10,346 nt of DNA from RGIG9079 sp964567845 (GCA_964567845.1 CAZMOG010000069.1:1-10346); one strand, 5' to 3'; shown: positions 1 through 6,810, counted from the first letter of the stretch. Notes: a model not told the origin generated them from the sequence alone. Numbers and translations: made by a program.

Positions 1-15
1 ACGGTTTCGCCGTCA

Positions 16-321
16 TTAAACTTTAATCTCTACCTCAACACCACTTGGCAACTCAAGCTTCATCAATGCATCAATTGTTCCAGTTGTTGAACTGTAAATG
101 TCAATCAAACGCTTGAAAGTGCAAAGTTTGAACTGCTCACGGCTCTTCTTGTTTACGAAAGTTGAGCGGTTAACTGTGAAGATACCTGTGTGTGTTGGAA
201 GTGGAATTGGGCCACTAACTACAGCACCGGTTGCTTTTACAGTCTTAACAATCTTCTCTGCAGACTTGTCAACCAAGTTGTGATCGTAAGATTTCAACTT
301 AATTCTGATTTTTTGACTCAT
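16..321 (-). CDS. rpsJ: 30S ribosomal protein S10
   Basis: Small-subunit ribosomal protein S10, a structural part of the 30S head that in other bacteria also pairs with NusB in transcription antitermination. The 101-residue length is normal for the family. The conserved segment AVVSGPIPLPT (about residues 33-43) and the downstream THTGIFTVNRS region are intact. The start ATG (319-321) gives the expected N-terminus MSQKIRIKLKSYDHNL. The gene is the last complete one of the minus-strand str/S10 transcript, 33 nt after fusA, with no tuf gene between them. No Shine-Dalgarno is visible, as is usual in Bacteroidetes. Only 15 bases follow the stop before the window ends; rplC would be expected next from known gene order but cannot be seen. 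Confidence 0.98.
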   Translation of the reverse strand: MSQKIRIKLKSYDHNLVDKSAEKIVKTVKATGAVVSGPIPLPTHTGIFTVNRSTFVNKKSREQFKLCTFKRLIDIYSSTTGTIDALMKLELPSGVEVEIKV

Positions 322-354
322 AATATTTAGTAAATACTAGTATATGTTATCCAA

Positions 355-2457
355 TTATAGCAAATCAACTCTACCGTTTGCCTTCTCTATAACCTCCTTA
401 GCAATGTTCTTTGGAACCTCTGCATAGTGGTCAAACTCCATTGAAGAGCTTGCACGACCTGAAGACAATGTTCTAAGAACAGTAACGTAACCGAACTGCT
501 CAGAAAGTGGAACCTGTGCATTTACTACACGAGCACCTGAGCGGCTCTCCATTCCGTCAACCTGTCCACGACGACGGTTCAAGTCAGCAATAATATCTCC
601 CATATACTCCTCAGGAGTAACAACCTCAAGCTTCATAATAGGCTCCATCAATACTGGGCTTGCCTTCTGACATGCCTCCTTGAATCCCATCTTAGCTGCC
701 ATCTCGAATGATAGAGCATCAGAGTCAACCGGGTGGAATGAACCATCAACCAAAGTAATCTTCAAGCTCTCCATATCGTATCCTGCCAAAACTCCGTTTG
801 CCATAGCCTCCTTGAATCCCTTCTCAACTGATGGGATGAACTCCTTAGGAATATTTCCTCCCTTAACCTCGTTGATGAACTCAAGTCCCTCTTTGCCCTC
901 GGCAGCCGGCTCCATACGGAAGATGATATCAGCGAACTTACCACGACCTCCTGACTGCTTTTTGAATACATGACGCAACTCAACAGTTCCGGTGATTGCC
1001 TCCTTATAAGCAACCTGTGGTGCACCCTGATTACACTCAACCTTGAACTCTCTCTTCAAACGGTCCATGATGATATCCAAGTGCAACTCTCCCATTCCGC
1101 TGATTACTGTCTGACCTGAATCCTCGTCAGTCTTAACACGGAAGGTTGGATCCTCCTCGGCCAACTTAGCCAAAGCCATACCCAACTTATCTGTATCCTT
1201 CTGAGTCAATGGCTCAACAGCAATACCAATCACAGGCTCTGGGAATGTCATGCTCTCAAGTACGATTGGATTCTCTGGATCACACAAAGTATCTCCTGTA
1301 CGGATATCCTTGAATCCTACGCATGCACAAATATCTCCTGCCTCGATGAACTCTTTTGGCAACTGGTGGTTTGAGTGCATCTGGAACAAACGTGAAATAC
1401 GCTCTTTCTTATCTGTTCTTGGATTATATACGTATGAACCTGCAACAATCTTACCAGAGTAAACACGTGTATAACACAAACGGCCTACGAATGGGTCTGT
1501 TGCAATCTTAAATCCTAAAGCACACAATGGCTGCTCAGGATCTACTTTAAATGTAACCGCATCCTCAGTTCCAGGAAGGGTTCCGGTGATCTCTGGCTTG
1601 TCAAGTGGGTTAGGCAAATATGTGATAACCGCATCCAACAAGTTGTGAACACCCTTATTCTTGAATGATGAACCACAAAGTACAGGACAGAAATCCATTG
1701 CGATAACTGCCTTACGGATAACAGTTCTCAACTCCTCTACGGTGATAGACTCCGGATCCTCGAAGAAACGCTCCATAAGAGCATCATCTTGAACAGCAGC
1801 AGCCTCTACCATCTTCTCTCTCCACTCCTGAGCCTCTGCCAACATATTCTCAGGAATCTCCTCGATCTCTGGAGTCATTGAACCATCTTTCCAAACATGA
1901 GCCTTCATCTCAACCAAGTCAATAACTCCCTTGAAGTTCTCCTCTGAACCGATTGGTAACTGCAATGGAATTGGGTTTGCATGAAGTTTCTCACGGATCT
2001 CACGAACTGCCTTAAAGAAGTCAGCTCCTGAACGGTCCATCTTATTAACGAATGCAATTCTTGGCACACCGTACTTGTTAGCCTGACGCCAAACAGTCTC
2101 TGACTGTGCCTCTACACCACCTACTGCACAGAAAAGCGCAACAGCTCCGTCCAACACACGCAATGAACGCTCTACCTCTACGGTGAAGTCAACGTGACCC
2201 GGAGTGTCGATGATGTTAATTTTGTACTGCTTGTCCTGGTAGTTCCAGAAACATGTTGTAGCAGCAGATGTAATTGTGATACCACGCTCCTGCTCCTGAA
2301 CCATCCAGTCCATTGTTGCAGAACCATCGTGAGTCTCACCAATTTTATGATTTACACCGGTAAAATAAAGAATACGCTCAGATGTTGTTGTCTTACCCGC
2401 ATCAATGTGGGCCATAATACCAATATTTCTGGTGAAATGTAAATCTCTTTTTGCCAT
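355..2457 (-). CDS. fusA: Translation elongation factor G (canonical, GTPase-competent)
   Basis: EF-G, the cytoplasmic GTPase that drives tRNA-mRNA translocation and, with RRF, ribosome recycling. At 700 residues it is full length. The G-domain motifs are intact: P-loop AHIDAGKTT (16-24), switch region ending in QERGITI (56-62), DTPGH (84-88) and NKMD (138-141). The domain IV tip segment GSFHPVDSDALSF is also conserved. Bacteroides species are known to carry a second EF-G paralogue lacking GTPase activity. Because of its str-operon position and intact G motifs, this copy is the canonical housekeeping form and not that paralogue. It sits 19 nt after rpsG and 33 nt before rpsJ, and is probably transcribed from the rpsL promoter. 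No internal promoter was seen. Confidence 0.98.
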   Translation of the reverse strand: MAKRDLHFTRNIGIMAHIDAGKTTTSERILYFTGVNHKIGETHDGSATMDWMVQEQERGITITSAATTCFWNYQDKQYKINIIDTPGHVDFTVEVERSLRVLDGAVALFCAVGGVEAQSETVWRQANKYGVPRIAFVNKMDRSGADFFKAVREIREKLHANPIPLQLPIGSEENFKGVIDLVEMKAHVWKDGSMTPEIEEIPENMLAEAQEWREKMVEAAAVQDDALMERFFEDPESITVEELRTVIRKAVIAMDFCPVLCGSSFKNKGVHNLLDAVITYLPNPLDKPEITGTLPGTEDAVTFKVDPEQPLCALGFKIATDPFVGRLCYTRVYSGKIVAGSYVYNPRTDKKERISRLFQMHSNHQLPKEFIEAGDICACVGFKDIRTGDTLCDPENPIVLESMTFPEPVIGIAVEPLTQKDTDKLGMALAKLAEEDPTFRVKTDEDSGQTVISGMGELHLDIIMDRLKREFKVECNQGAPQVAYKEAITGTVELRHVFKKQSGGRGKFADIIFRMEPAAEGKEGLEFINEVKGGNIPKEFIPSVEKGFKEAMANGVLAGYDMESLKITLVDGSFHPVDSDALSFEMAAKMGFKEACQKASPVLMEPIMKLEVVTPEEYMGDIIADLNRRRGQVDGMESRSGARVVNAQVPLSEQFGYVTVLRTLSSGRASSSMEFDHYAEVPKNIAKEVIEKANGRVDLL

Positions 2458-2476
2458 ATTTCTTTAATTTTCCGGA

Positions 2477-2956
2477 TTAGAATCTAAAGTGTGCAAATGC
2501 TCTATTAGCCTCAGCCATTCTGTGAGTATCCTCTTTCTTCTTGAAAGCAGCTCCCTCACACTTGTAAGCAGCCATAATCTCAGCAGCCAACTTGTCTGCC
2601 ATATCTCTTCCGCTACGCTTACGAGCAAACAGAATCATATTCTTAACTGAAATCGCAATTTTACGAGCAGGTTTAATCTCCATTGGCACCTGGAATGTAG
2701 CTCCACCTACACGGCGGCTCTTAACCTCTACTTGTGGAGTGATATTCTCCAAAGCTTGTTTCCATACCTCCAATGCGCTCTTCTCCTCTTTCTTAGCCAA
2801 CTTCTCATCTACAATCTCCAATGCGCTGTAGAAGATGTTGAAAGCGATGGTCTTCTTACCATCGATCATCAAATCATTTACGAAACGTGTTACCAAAACA
2901 TCATTAAACTTTGGATCTGGTAACAAAATTCTTTTCTTTGGTTTAGCTTTTCTCAT
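2477..2956 (-). CDS. rpsG: 30S ribosomal protein S7
   Basis: Ribosomal protein S7, the primary assembly protein of the 30S head, which binds the 3' major domain of 16S rRNA near the E site. The 159-residue length is typical for Bacteroidales. The block TPQVEVKSRRVGGATFQVP and the C-terminal HRMAEANRAFAHFRF are intact. The start ATG (2954-2956) gives MRKAKPKKR, the standard N-terminus. It is the second gene of the str operon, but unlike the later junctions it is preceded by a long untranslated gap of 119 nt after rpsL. In E. coli the rpsL-rpsG gap is where S7 binds the mRNA to repress translation. Whether the same happens here is inference. Confidence 0.98.
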   Translation of the reverse strand: MRKAKPKKRILLPDPKFNDVLVTRFVNDLMIDGKKTIAFNIFYSALEIVDEKLAKKEEKSALEVWKQALENITPQVEVKSRRVGGATFQVPMEIKPARKIAISVKNMILFARKRSGRDMADKLAAEIMAAYKCEGAAFKKKEDTHRMAEANRAFAHFRF

Positions 2957-2982
2957 TTTCTTTTTAGTTTACGAATTTGTTC

Positions 2983-2999
2983 TTTAAGCTGCCCTTAAA
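2983..2999 (-). other. Short hairpin in the rpsG 5' leader
   Basis: A perfect 6-bp inverted repeat, TTTAAG (2983-2988) and CTTAAA (2994-2999), with a 5-nt loop, lies inside the 119-nt rpsL-rpsG gap (2957-3075), 26 nt upstream of the rpsG start on the minus strand. No T-run follows it, so it is not a terminator. It could be part of an mRNA structure for autogenous control by S7. The stem is A/U-rich and short, so it may also be chance. I see no promoter box in the rest of the gap. Confidence 0.3.
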
Positions 3000-3075
3000 A
3001 TGTCTTCAACGATTCACATCATTTACTCAACTTTTGCGGAACAACCCATAAACAACTTCCGATTCTCGTTGATGA

Positions 3076-3474
3076 TTACTTTTTGCCCTTAGCAGCCTGA
3101 CCTGGTTTTGGTCTCTTAGCACCGTACTTAGAACGGCTCTGCAAACGACCGTTAACTCCTGCAGCATCCAAGGTTCCACGAACCAAGTGGTAACGTACTC
3201 CTGGAAGATCCTTTACACGACCACCACGGATTAGCACGATTGAGTGCTCTTGTAGGTTGTGTCCCTCTCCTGGGATGTAAGCATTAACCTCTTTACTGTT
3301 TGTCAATCTAACTCTGGCCACTTTTCTCATCGCTGAGTTCGGCTTCTTAGGAGTGGTGGTATACACACGCACGCAAACTCCACGTCTCTGAGGACATGCA
3401 TCCAAAGCAGGTGCCTTAGATTTCTCCTCGTTTTTTACTCGTCCTTTTCTTACTAACTGTTGAATAGTAGGCAT
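3076..3474 (-). CDS. rpsL: 30S ribosomal protein S12
   Basis: Ribosomal protein S12, the decoding-centre protein at the 30S shoulder. At 132 residues it has the usual basic C-terminal tail of the Bacteroidales form (KRPKPGQAAKGKK). The TTTPKKPNSA loop (39-48) and the RGGRVKDLPG loop (83-92) are intact. K43 and K88, the positions where substitutions classically give streptomycin resistance, are both lysine, so the sequence is of the sensitive type. D89, the residue methylthiolated by RimO in other bacteria, is present. It is the first gene of the str operon, reading away from the divergent EBP gene, with its own promoter about 50 bp upstream of the start codon. Confidence 0.98.
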   Translation of the reverse strand: MPTIQQLVRKGRVKNEEKSKAPALDACPQRRGVCVRVYTTTPKKPNSAMRKVARVRLTNSKEVNAYIPGEGHNLQEHSIVLIRGGRVKDLPGVRYHLVRGTLDAAGVNGRLQSRSKYGAKRPKPGQAAKGKK

Positions 3475-3520
3475 TACACGTACTTTTTAATAAAATTACA
3501 CTTTTATCCAAAATGGACTG

Positions 3521-3551
3521 CAAAGTTACATCCTTTTTCCTAAAAAACAAA
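3521..3551 (-). promoter_or_regulatory. Primary Bacteroidetes-type promoter of the str operon
   Basis: Read on the minus strand, a -33 TTTG (3548-3551) is followed after exactly 19 bp by a -7 box TAACTTTG (3521-3528). This matches the Bacteroidetes sigma-ABfr consensus TTTG-N19-TAnnTTTG. The predicted transcription start is near 3515-3518, leaving a leader of about 40 nt before the rpsL ATG. The placement upstream of a highly expressed ribosomal operon supports the call. Confidence 0.8.
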
Positions 3552-3590
3552 ACATTCTTACATTTTTTTTCAATACAATTGTAAAGAGTT

Positions 3591-3612
3591 TCAGTTTGTT
3601 ACGCTAAACTGA
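3591..3612. promoter_or_regulatory. Inverted repeat, candidate operator upstream of the EBP gene
   Basis: A perfect 7-bp dyad, TCAGTTT (3591-3597) and AAACTGA (3606-3612), with an 8-nt spacer, lies in the 214-bp divergent region between rpsL and the EBP gene. It sits immediately upstream of the EBP promoter candidate. Its right arm continues as ACTGACATTTT, an 11-mer that recurs in the palindrome upstream of groES (6438-6448). No T-run typical of a terminator follows it. A protein-binding site, perhaps for the EBP itself, is the favoured reading, but this is inference. Confidence 0.45.
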
Positions 3613-3615
3613 CAT

Positions 3616-3641
3616 TTTGTCGGAAAAAACTGCTATTTTTG
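3616..3641 (+). promoter_or_regulatory. Candidate promoter of the EBP-lptE-secG operon
   Basis: A -7 box TATTTTTG (3634-3641) matches TAnnTTTG exactly and lies 47 bp upstream of the EBP ATG, giving a predicted start near 3645-3648. The nearest upstream TTTG (3616-3619) is only 14 bp away instead of the usual 19. The -33 element is therefore off-spaced, and the promoter may be weak or activator-dependent. The dyad at 3591-3612 lies directly upstream. Confidence 0.5.
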
Positions 3642-3688
3642 CAATCGATTGATGAGCAAGGTTTCGCATTCAACTATATATATAAGGT

Positions 3689-4909
3689 ATGGACGAGGAG
3701 TTATTTATAAATATCAAACAGCGTTACGGAATTGTGGGCAACAATAGCAAGCTTAAACGTGCTATTGATGTAGCTATACAGGTTGCAAACACCAATCTTT
3801 CCGTGTTAATTACCGGTGAGAGCGGTGTTGGAAAGGAGGCCTTGCCCAAAATAATTCACGACAACAGCTCAAGAAAACATGCAAAATACATTGCCGTAAA
3901 CTGCGGCGCCATTCCCGAAGGTACTATAGACTCTGAACTTTTCGGACACGTCAAGGGAGCCTTTACCGGTGCATTGAACGAACGTAAAGGTTATTTTGAA
4001 GAGGCTAATGGCGGAACTATATTTTTGGACGAGGTTGGAGAGTTGCCATACTCAACACAGGCACGCCTACTGCGCGTACTTGAAAGCGGAGAATTTATAA
4101 AGGTAGGTTCATCTACCGTACAGAAGACCGATGTCAGGGTTATTGCTGCCACCAATGTGAATATGACCGAAGCTGTCAAACGTAACAAATTCCGCGAGGA
4201 TTTGTTTTACCGTTTGAATACAATTCCTATTCACATTCCGTCGTTACGCGAACGTCCCGACGACATTCCGCTGTTATTCCGCTACTTTGCAAACCGCTGC
4301 ACCGATGATTATAAAATGCCAAGAATATCATTGACTCCACAGGCCGAGCATTTATTGAAGAGCTACCCCTGGCCCGGAAATATTCGACAGCTTAAAAATA
4401 TTACAGAGCAGATTGCATTGATCGAGCGCGCCCGCGTCATTGACGAAGAGATTTTAAGCAACTATCTTCCTCACGAGGGTATTCTTGTACCAATACAAAA
4501 TACCAACACAGGAAAGAGCGATGCCAATTTTGCCAATGAGCGTGAAATTCTATACAAGGTTCTGTTCGACATGAAAAACGACATGAACGAAATGAAGAAG
4601 CTTGTACACAACCTAATGCAACGCCAAGGTGTACGCAAAGAGGATATTATCCATTCGACCGATATTGAGCATGAAATCTTTGACACCAAGGTTGAGTTAC
4701 ATTCAATGCCCAAGCAATTTGAACAACACGAACAGATAATTACCCCCGAGGAGATCATAGAAGAGACCTACTCTTTGGAAGAGCGCGAAAAGGAGACTAT
4801 CCTAAAAGCACTTCGCAAGAATGCAGGCAAACGCAAACAAACTGCCATTGACCTGGGAATCTCTGAAAGAACCCTATACAGAAAACTTAAAGATTACAAC
4901 ATAGAATAA
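3689..4909 (+). CDS. Sigma-54 enhancer-binding protein without receiver domain
   Basis: An AAA+ activator of sigma-54 RNA polymerase: it hydrolyses ATP to remodel the closed promoter complex. The 406-residue protein starts almost directly with the AAA+ module. It shows Walker A GESGVGKE (43-50), the sigma-54-contacting loop GAFTGA (90-95), Walker B GGTIFLDEVGE (108-118), the FREDLFYR arginine-finger region (168-175) and sensor II WPGNIRQLKN (228-237). A charged linker (about 260-360) with a heptad-like segment rich in Met, Asn and Lys follows. A Fis-type helix-turn-helix ends the protein (about 365-406, core SERTLYRKL). There is no N-terminal response-receiver, GAF or PAS domain, so its input is unknown; it may be controlled by a partner protein, as PspF is by PspA. 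It is the first gene of an operon with lptE, a TPR-like gene and secG, 32 nt before lptE. It resembles a conserved Bacteroides regulator found beside lptE and secG. Confidence 0.93.
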   Translation: MDEELFINIKQRYGIVGNNSKLKRAIDVAIQVANTNLSVLITGESGVGKEALPKIIHDNSSRKHAKYIAVNCGAIPEGTIDSELFGHVKGAFTGALNERKGYFEEANGGTIFLDEVGELPYSTQARLLRVLESGEFIKVGSSTVQKTDVRVIAATNVNMTEAVKRNKFREDLFYRLNTIPIHIPSLRERPDDIPLLFRYFANRCTDDYKMPRISLTPQAEHLLKSYPWPGNIRQLKNITEQIALIERARVIDEEILSNYLPHEGILVPIQNTNTGKSDANFANEREILYKVLFDMKNDMNEMKKLVHNLMQRQGVRKEDIIHSTDIEHEIFDTKVELHSMPKQFEQHEQIITPEEIIEETYSLEEREKETILKALRKNAGKRKQTAIDLGISERTLYRKLKDYNIE

Positions 4910-4914
4910 AGAAC

Positions 4915-4933
4915 AACTCCTAACTAATAGTTA
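4915..4933. repeat. Inverted TTAGGAGTT copy and small palindrome before lptE
   Basis: In the 32-nt gap between the EBP gene and lptE, AACTCCTAA (4915-4923) is the exact reverse complement of TTAGGAGTT at 6802-6810. It runs into the perfect palindrome TAACTA-A-TAGTTA (4921-4933). No promoter box or T-run is present. It may be a remnant of a dispersed intergenic repeat. Confidence 0.4.
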
Positions 4934-4941
4934 ATAAGGAC

Positions 4942-5463
4942 ATGAAACACAGATTATACATAGCGACTATTGCAATCTTTGCACTATTAACATTGCAAAG
5001 TTGCGGAGTAAAGGTCAAATACTCATTTACCGGAGCAAGTATTCCCGTGGGAGCAAAAACCTACTCGGTTGACTATTTCCCTAACCGGGCTTTATTGATT
5101 GTGCCCTCGCTCAGTACAACATTCACAGAAAAACTACGCACCTACATTCAGGATCACACCTCGCTTATCGAGGTTACCGACGGCACAGGTGAGTTGCGTT
5201 TTGAGGGAGAAATTACCGGATATACCCAGAAGCCGGTAAATATTACTGCGAACGAGGTTGCAGCATCGAACCGCTTGACTATTGAGGTCCGCTGTGCATA
5301 CACCAACACTCTGACAGGCGAGAATGACTTCGATTCAAGATTCTCGCAATATTCAGACTACTCTATCGATGCCGACTATGATGCAATCGAGGAGAGTTTA
5401 ATTGAAGAGATTACCGATGTTATTGTCGAGGATATATACAACAAGGCATTTGTAAACTGGTAA
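4942..5463 (+). CDS. lptE: LptE-like outer-membrane lipoprotein
   Basis: Probable LptE-family lipoprotein, the partner of the LptD outer-membrane channel in lipopolysaccharide export. The 173-residue protein has a lipoprotein signal peptide: a basic start (MKHR), a hydrophobic core and lipobox LQSC with the acylated Cys at 21. The mature part begins with a beta-rich segment (KVKYSFTGASIP) as in Bacteroides homologues, has a central EGEITGY motif, and ends in the conserved D(I/V)xxxxxNKAFVNW-type tail. Its stop overlaps the next start in a TAATG, implying translational coupling. The family name rests on overall resemblance to Bacteroides proteins annotated as LptE; sequence similarity to E. 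coli LptE is low, so the exact role in LPS assembly is inferred. Confidence 0.78.
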   Translation: MKHRLYIATIAIFALLTLQSCGVKVKYSFTGASIPVGAKTYSVDYFPNRALLIVPSLSTTFTEKLRTYIQDHTSLIEVTDGTGELRFEGEITGYTQKPVNITANEVAASNRLTIEVRCAYTNTLTGENDFDSRFSQYSDYSIDADYDAIEESLIEEITDVIVEDIYNKAFVNW

Positions 5464-6026
5464 TGGATAACGAAAATTTAATATACTGTCTGAAGTACGG
5501 ACAAGCCTCAATAGTTGACCACGAGGAGTTAAAAGCGCTGAGCAATGAGTATCCCTGGTTCGGAGCGGTACACTTTGCATTGCAACGCATTGAGCAATAC
5601 AAAGAACAGCCACAGCAAACTCCAAGCGGTGATATATGGCTAAGGATTCCAAATCCCGAGCAATTGTGTCGAGTTATGGCCGGCCAGGACATTTTCGAAC
5701 AAGCAAAGTCACAAACAAGCCCTTATTACAATATCGAGACAGAACTACAAACTGCCAAGGAGTTACCGGAGCCCGAAAATCCGGACCTGATAGATAAGTT
5801 CCTTAACAACATTCCACTGGAACCGGCCGAGATAAAAACAGACCGGCAAAATGCCGACGAGGAGGATGGCGACTCCTGTTTCACCGAAACTTTGGCCAAA
5901 ATTTACCTCAATCAGGGACTTTATGAGAAGGCAATGACAACTTATTTCAAATTAAGTTTGAAAATTCCAGAAAAAAGTAGTTACTTTGCAGCTCAAATTG
6001 AAAAAATAAAACAGCTTAATAAATAA
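5463..6026 (+). CDS. Small TPR-like protein of the lptE-secG operon
   Basis: Conserved Bacteroidales protein of unknown function, 187 residues, with no signal peptide or membrane segment, so probably cytoplasmic. The N-terminal half (1-75) is a helical region with several aromatic residues (NEYPWFGAVHFALQR). The middle (about 85-138) is acidic, Pro-rich and likely flexible. The C-terminus (about 140-187, from FTETLAKIYLNQGLYEKA) looks like a single tetratricopeptide-type helical pair, usually a protein-protein contact surface. The start codon overlaps the lptE stop (TAATG), and secG follows after 11 nt, so the product is made together with LptE and SecG. A role in envelope assembly is suggested by context only. 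Confidence 0.8.
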   Translation: MDNENLIYCLKYGQASIVDHEELKALSNEYPWFGAVHFALQRIEQYKEQPQQTPSGDIWLRIPNPEQLCRVMAGQDIFEQAKSQTSPYYNIETELQTAKELPEPENPDLIDKFLNNIPLEPAEIKTDRQNADEEDGDSCFTETLAKIYLNQGLYEKAMTTYFKLSLKIPEKSSYFAAQIEKIKQLNK

Positions 6027-6037
6027 CCTTAAAAATT

Positions 6038-6391
6038 ATGGTAGTATTCTACGTATTAATCGGTTTAGCATGTCTTTTGCTAATCTTGATTGTATTGGTA
6101 CAGAACCCAAAAGGAGGCGGTTTGTCATCAACATTCGCCGGTTCAAATCAGATTTTGGGTGTTAAAAAGACAAACGACTTCCTTGAGAAAGCAACATGGA
6201 CATTGGCAATTGCAGTTGGTGCATTCTGCATTCTTTCATCAATTGGCCTTGACAGCAACGACGAAATGAATCGTAGCGATTTGGAGAATCGTATCATGAA
6301 CGAGATTCCGGTACAGGCTGACGAGCTTCCTGTAACTGCTCCAGAGGGCACAACAGTAGAGGTTGAGACAACTGAAGAGGTTGCCGAGTAA
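6038..6391 (+). CDS. secG: Preprotein translocase subunit SecG
   Basis: SecG, the small inner-membrane subunit of the SecYEG channel that assists SecA-driven export. The 117-residue protein has two predicted membrane helices (about 3-21 and 53-70) with the conserved cytoplasmic loop between them (VQNPKGGGLSSTFAGSNQILGV, about 21-42). A long acidic, Thr/Val-rich C-terminal tail (about 75-117) follows, as is common in Bacteroidetes SecG. It is the last gene of the EBP operon, 11 nt after the TPR-like gene, and is followed 22 nt later by a strong intrinsic terminator. Confidence 0.95.
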   Translation: MVVFYVLIGLACLLLILIVLVQNPKGGGLSSTFAGSNQILGVKKTNDFLEKATWTLAIAVGAFCILSSIGLDSNDEMNRSDLENRIMNEIPVQADELPVTAPEGTTVEVETTEEVAE

Positions 6392-6413
6392 AATGCAAAA
6401 TAGGCTTAAGGCT

Positions 6414-6452
6414 AAAATGTCAGTATGGGACTGCCATACTGACATTTTTTTT
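6414..6452 (+). terminator. Intrinsic terminator after secG
   Basis: A perfect 15-bp stem, left arm 6414-6428 and right arm 6434-6448, with loop GACTG, is followed by an uninterrupted run of eight T (6445-6452). This is a textbook Rho-independent terminator for the secG operon. Its arms contain TCAGTATGG and CCATACTGA, similar to the dyad upstream of the EBP gene, and it abuts the groES promoter candidate, so the DNA form could also be an operator. Read on the minus strand only four T follow, so termination is mainly in the plus direction. Confidence 0.93.
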
Positions 6453-6455
6453 ATT

Positions 6456-6471
6456 TGGCACACTTTATGCA
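6456..6471 (+). promoter_or_regulatory. Candidate sigma-54 (-24/-12) promoter of groESL
   Basis: The element TGGCAC (6456-6461), five bases, then ATGCA (6467-6471) fits the RpoN consensus TGGCAC-N5-TTGCW with one mismatch. The invariant GG (6457-6458) and GC (6469-6470) are at the required 12-bp register, and the base before is T as preferred. The predicted start is near 6482, about 29 nt before the groES ATG. In the 58 bp between the secG terminator and groES I find no TAnnTTTG box, and no CIRCE element for HrcA. An EBP gene lies in the operon just upstream. The match is by eye, and RpoN itself is not in the window. Confidence 0.55.
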
Positions 6472-6510
6472 TGCAAGGGGCATAGAACAAACATTTAAAA
6501 TTAAAATATC

Positions 6511-6780
6511 ATGGCAATTAAAGCTATTCTAAACAAAATCATTGTTGAGCCGGTTGAGGCAGAGACAAAAACTGCAAGCGGAATCATCATTCCCGATTCT
6601 GCACAAGAGAAACCAAACAGAGGAAAGGTTATTGCTACCGGCAACGGTACAAAGGATGAACCAATGGAGGTTAAAGTTGGCGACATTGTAGTTTTCGGAA
6701 AATATTCAGGAACCGAGCTTAATGTTGACGGCGAGAAATATATCATTATGTCGCAGAACGAAGTGTTGGCGATACTATAG
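6511..6780 (+). CDS. groES: Co-chaperonin GroES (Hsp10)
   Basis: The 10-kDa co-chaperonin whose heptamer caps the GroEL folding chamber in the cytoplasm. At 89 residues it is slightly short compared with E. coli (97) but normal for Bacteroidales. The mobile loop that docks on GroEL is visible (about 17-34, with GIIIP at 24-28), and the VGDIVVFGKYSGTEL segment is intact. ATG 6511 gives the expected MAIKAILNKIIVEP start. groEL follows after 30 nt in the same transcript. A sigma-54-like element just upstream is the only recognisable promoter. Confidence 0.97.
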   Translation: MAIKAILNKIIVEPVEAETKTASGIIIPDSAQEKPNRGKVIATGNGTKDEPMEVKVGDIVVFGKYSGTELNVDGEKYIIMSQNEVLAIL

Positions 6781-6810
6781 TTAGGAGTGAACAGTTAGGA
6801 ATTAGGAGTT
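6779..6810 (+). repeat. TTAGGA-type short repeats between groES and groEL
   Basis: The 30-nt gap holds three copies of TTAGGA (6781-6786, 6795-6800, 6802-6807). AGTTAGGA occurs twice (6779-6786 and 6793-6800), 14 bp apart. The last copy, TTAGGAGTT (6802-6810), runs into the groEL ATG and contains AGGAG only 2 nt from it, too close for a normal ribosome-binding site. The same 9-mer occurs inverted at 4915-4923 between the EBP gene and lptE. Confidence 0.6.

Noticed and set aside
1..15. Short ACGG...CCGT repeat after rpsJ, possible terminator.
   Set aside because: Only a 4-bp stem and no T-run; the S10 operon is expected to continue to rplC.
762..1040. A 92-codon open frame within fusA in another frame.
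   Set aside because: It overlaps the intact EF-G domain IV coding sequence and has no family resemblance.
2059..2090. TTGGCAC motifs inside fusA (near 2080) and rpsG (near 2683).
   Set aside because: No GC at the -12 position with the right spacing, and both lie within coding sequence.
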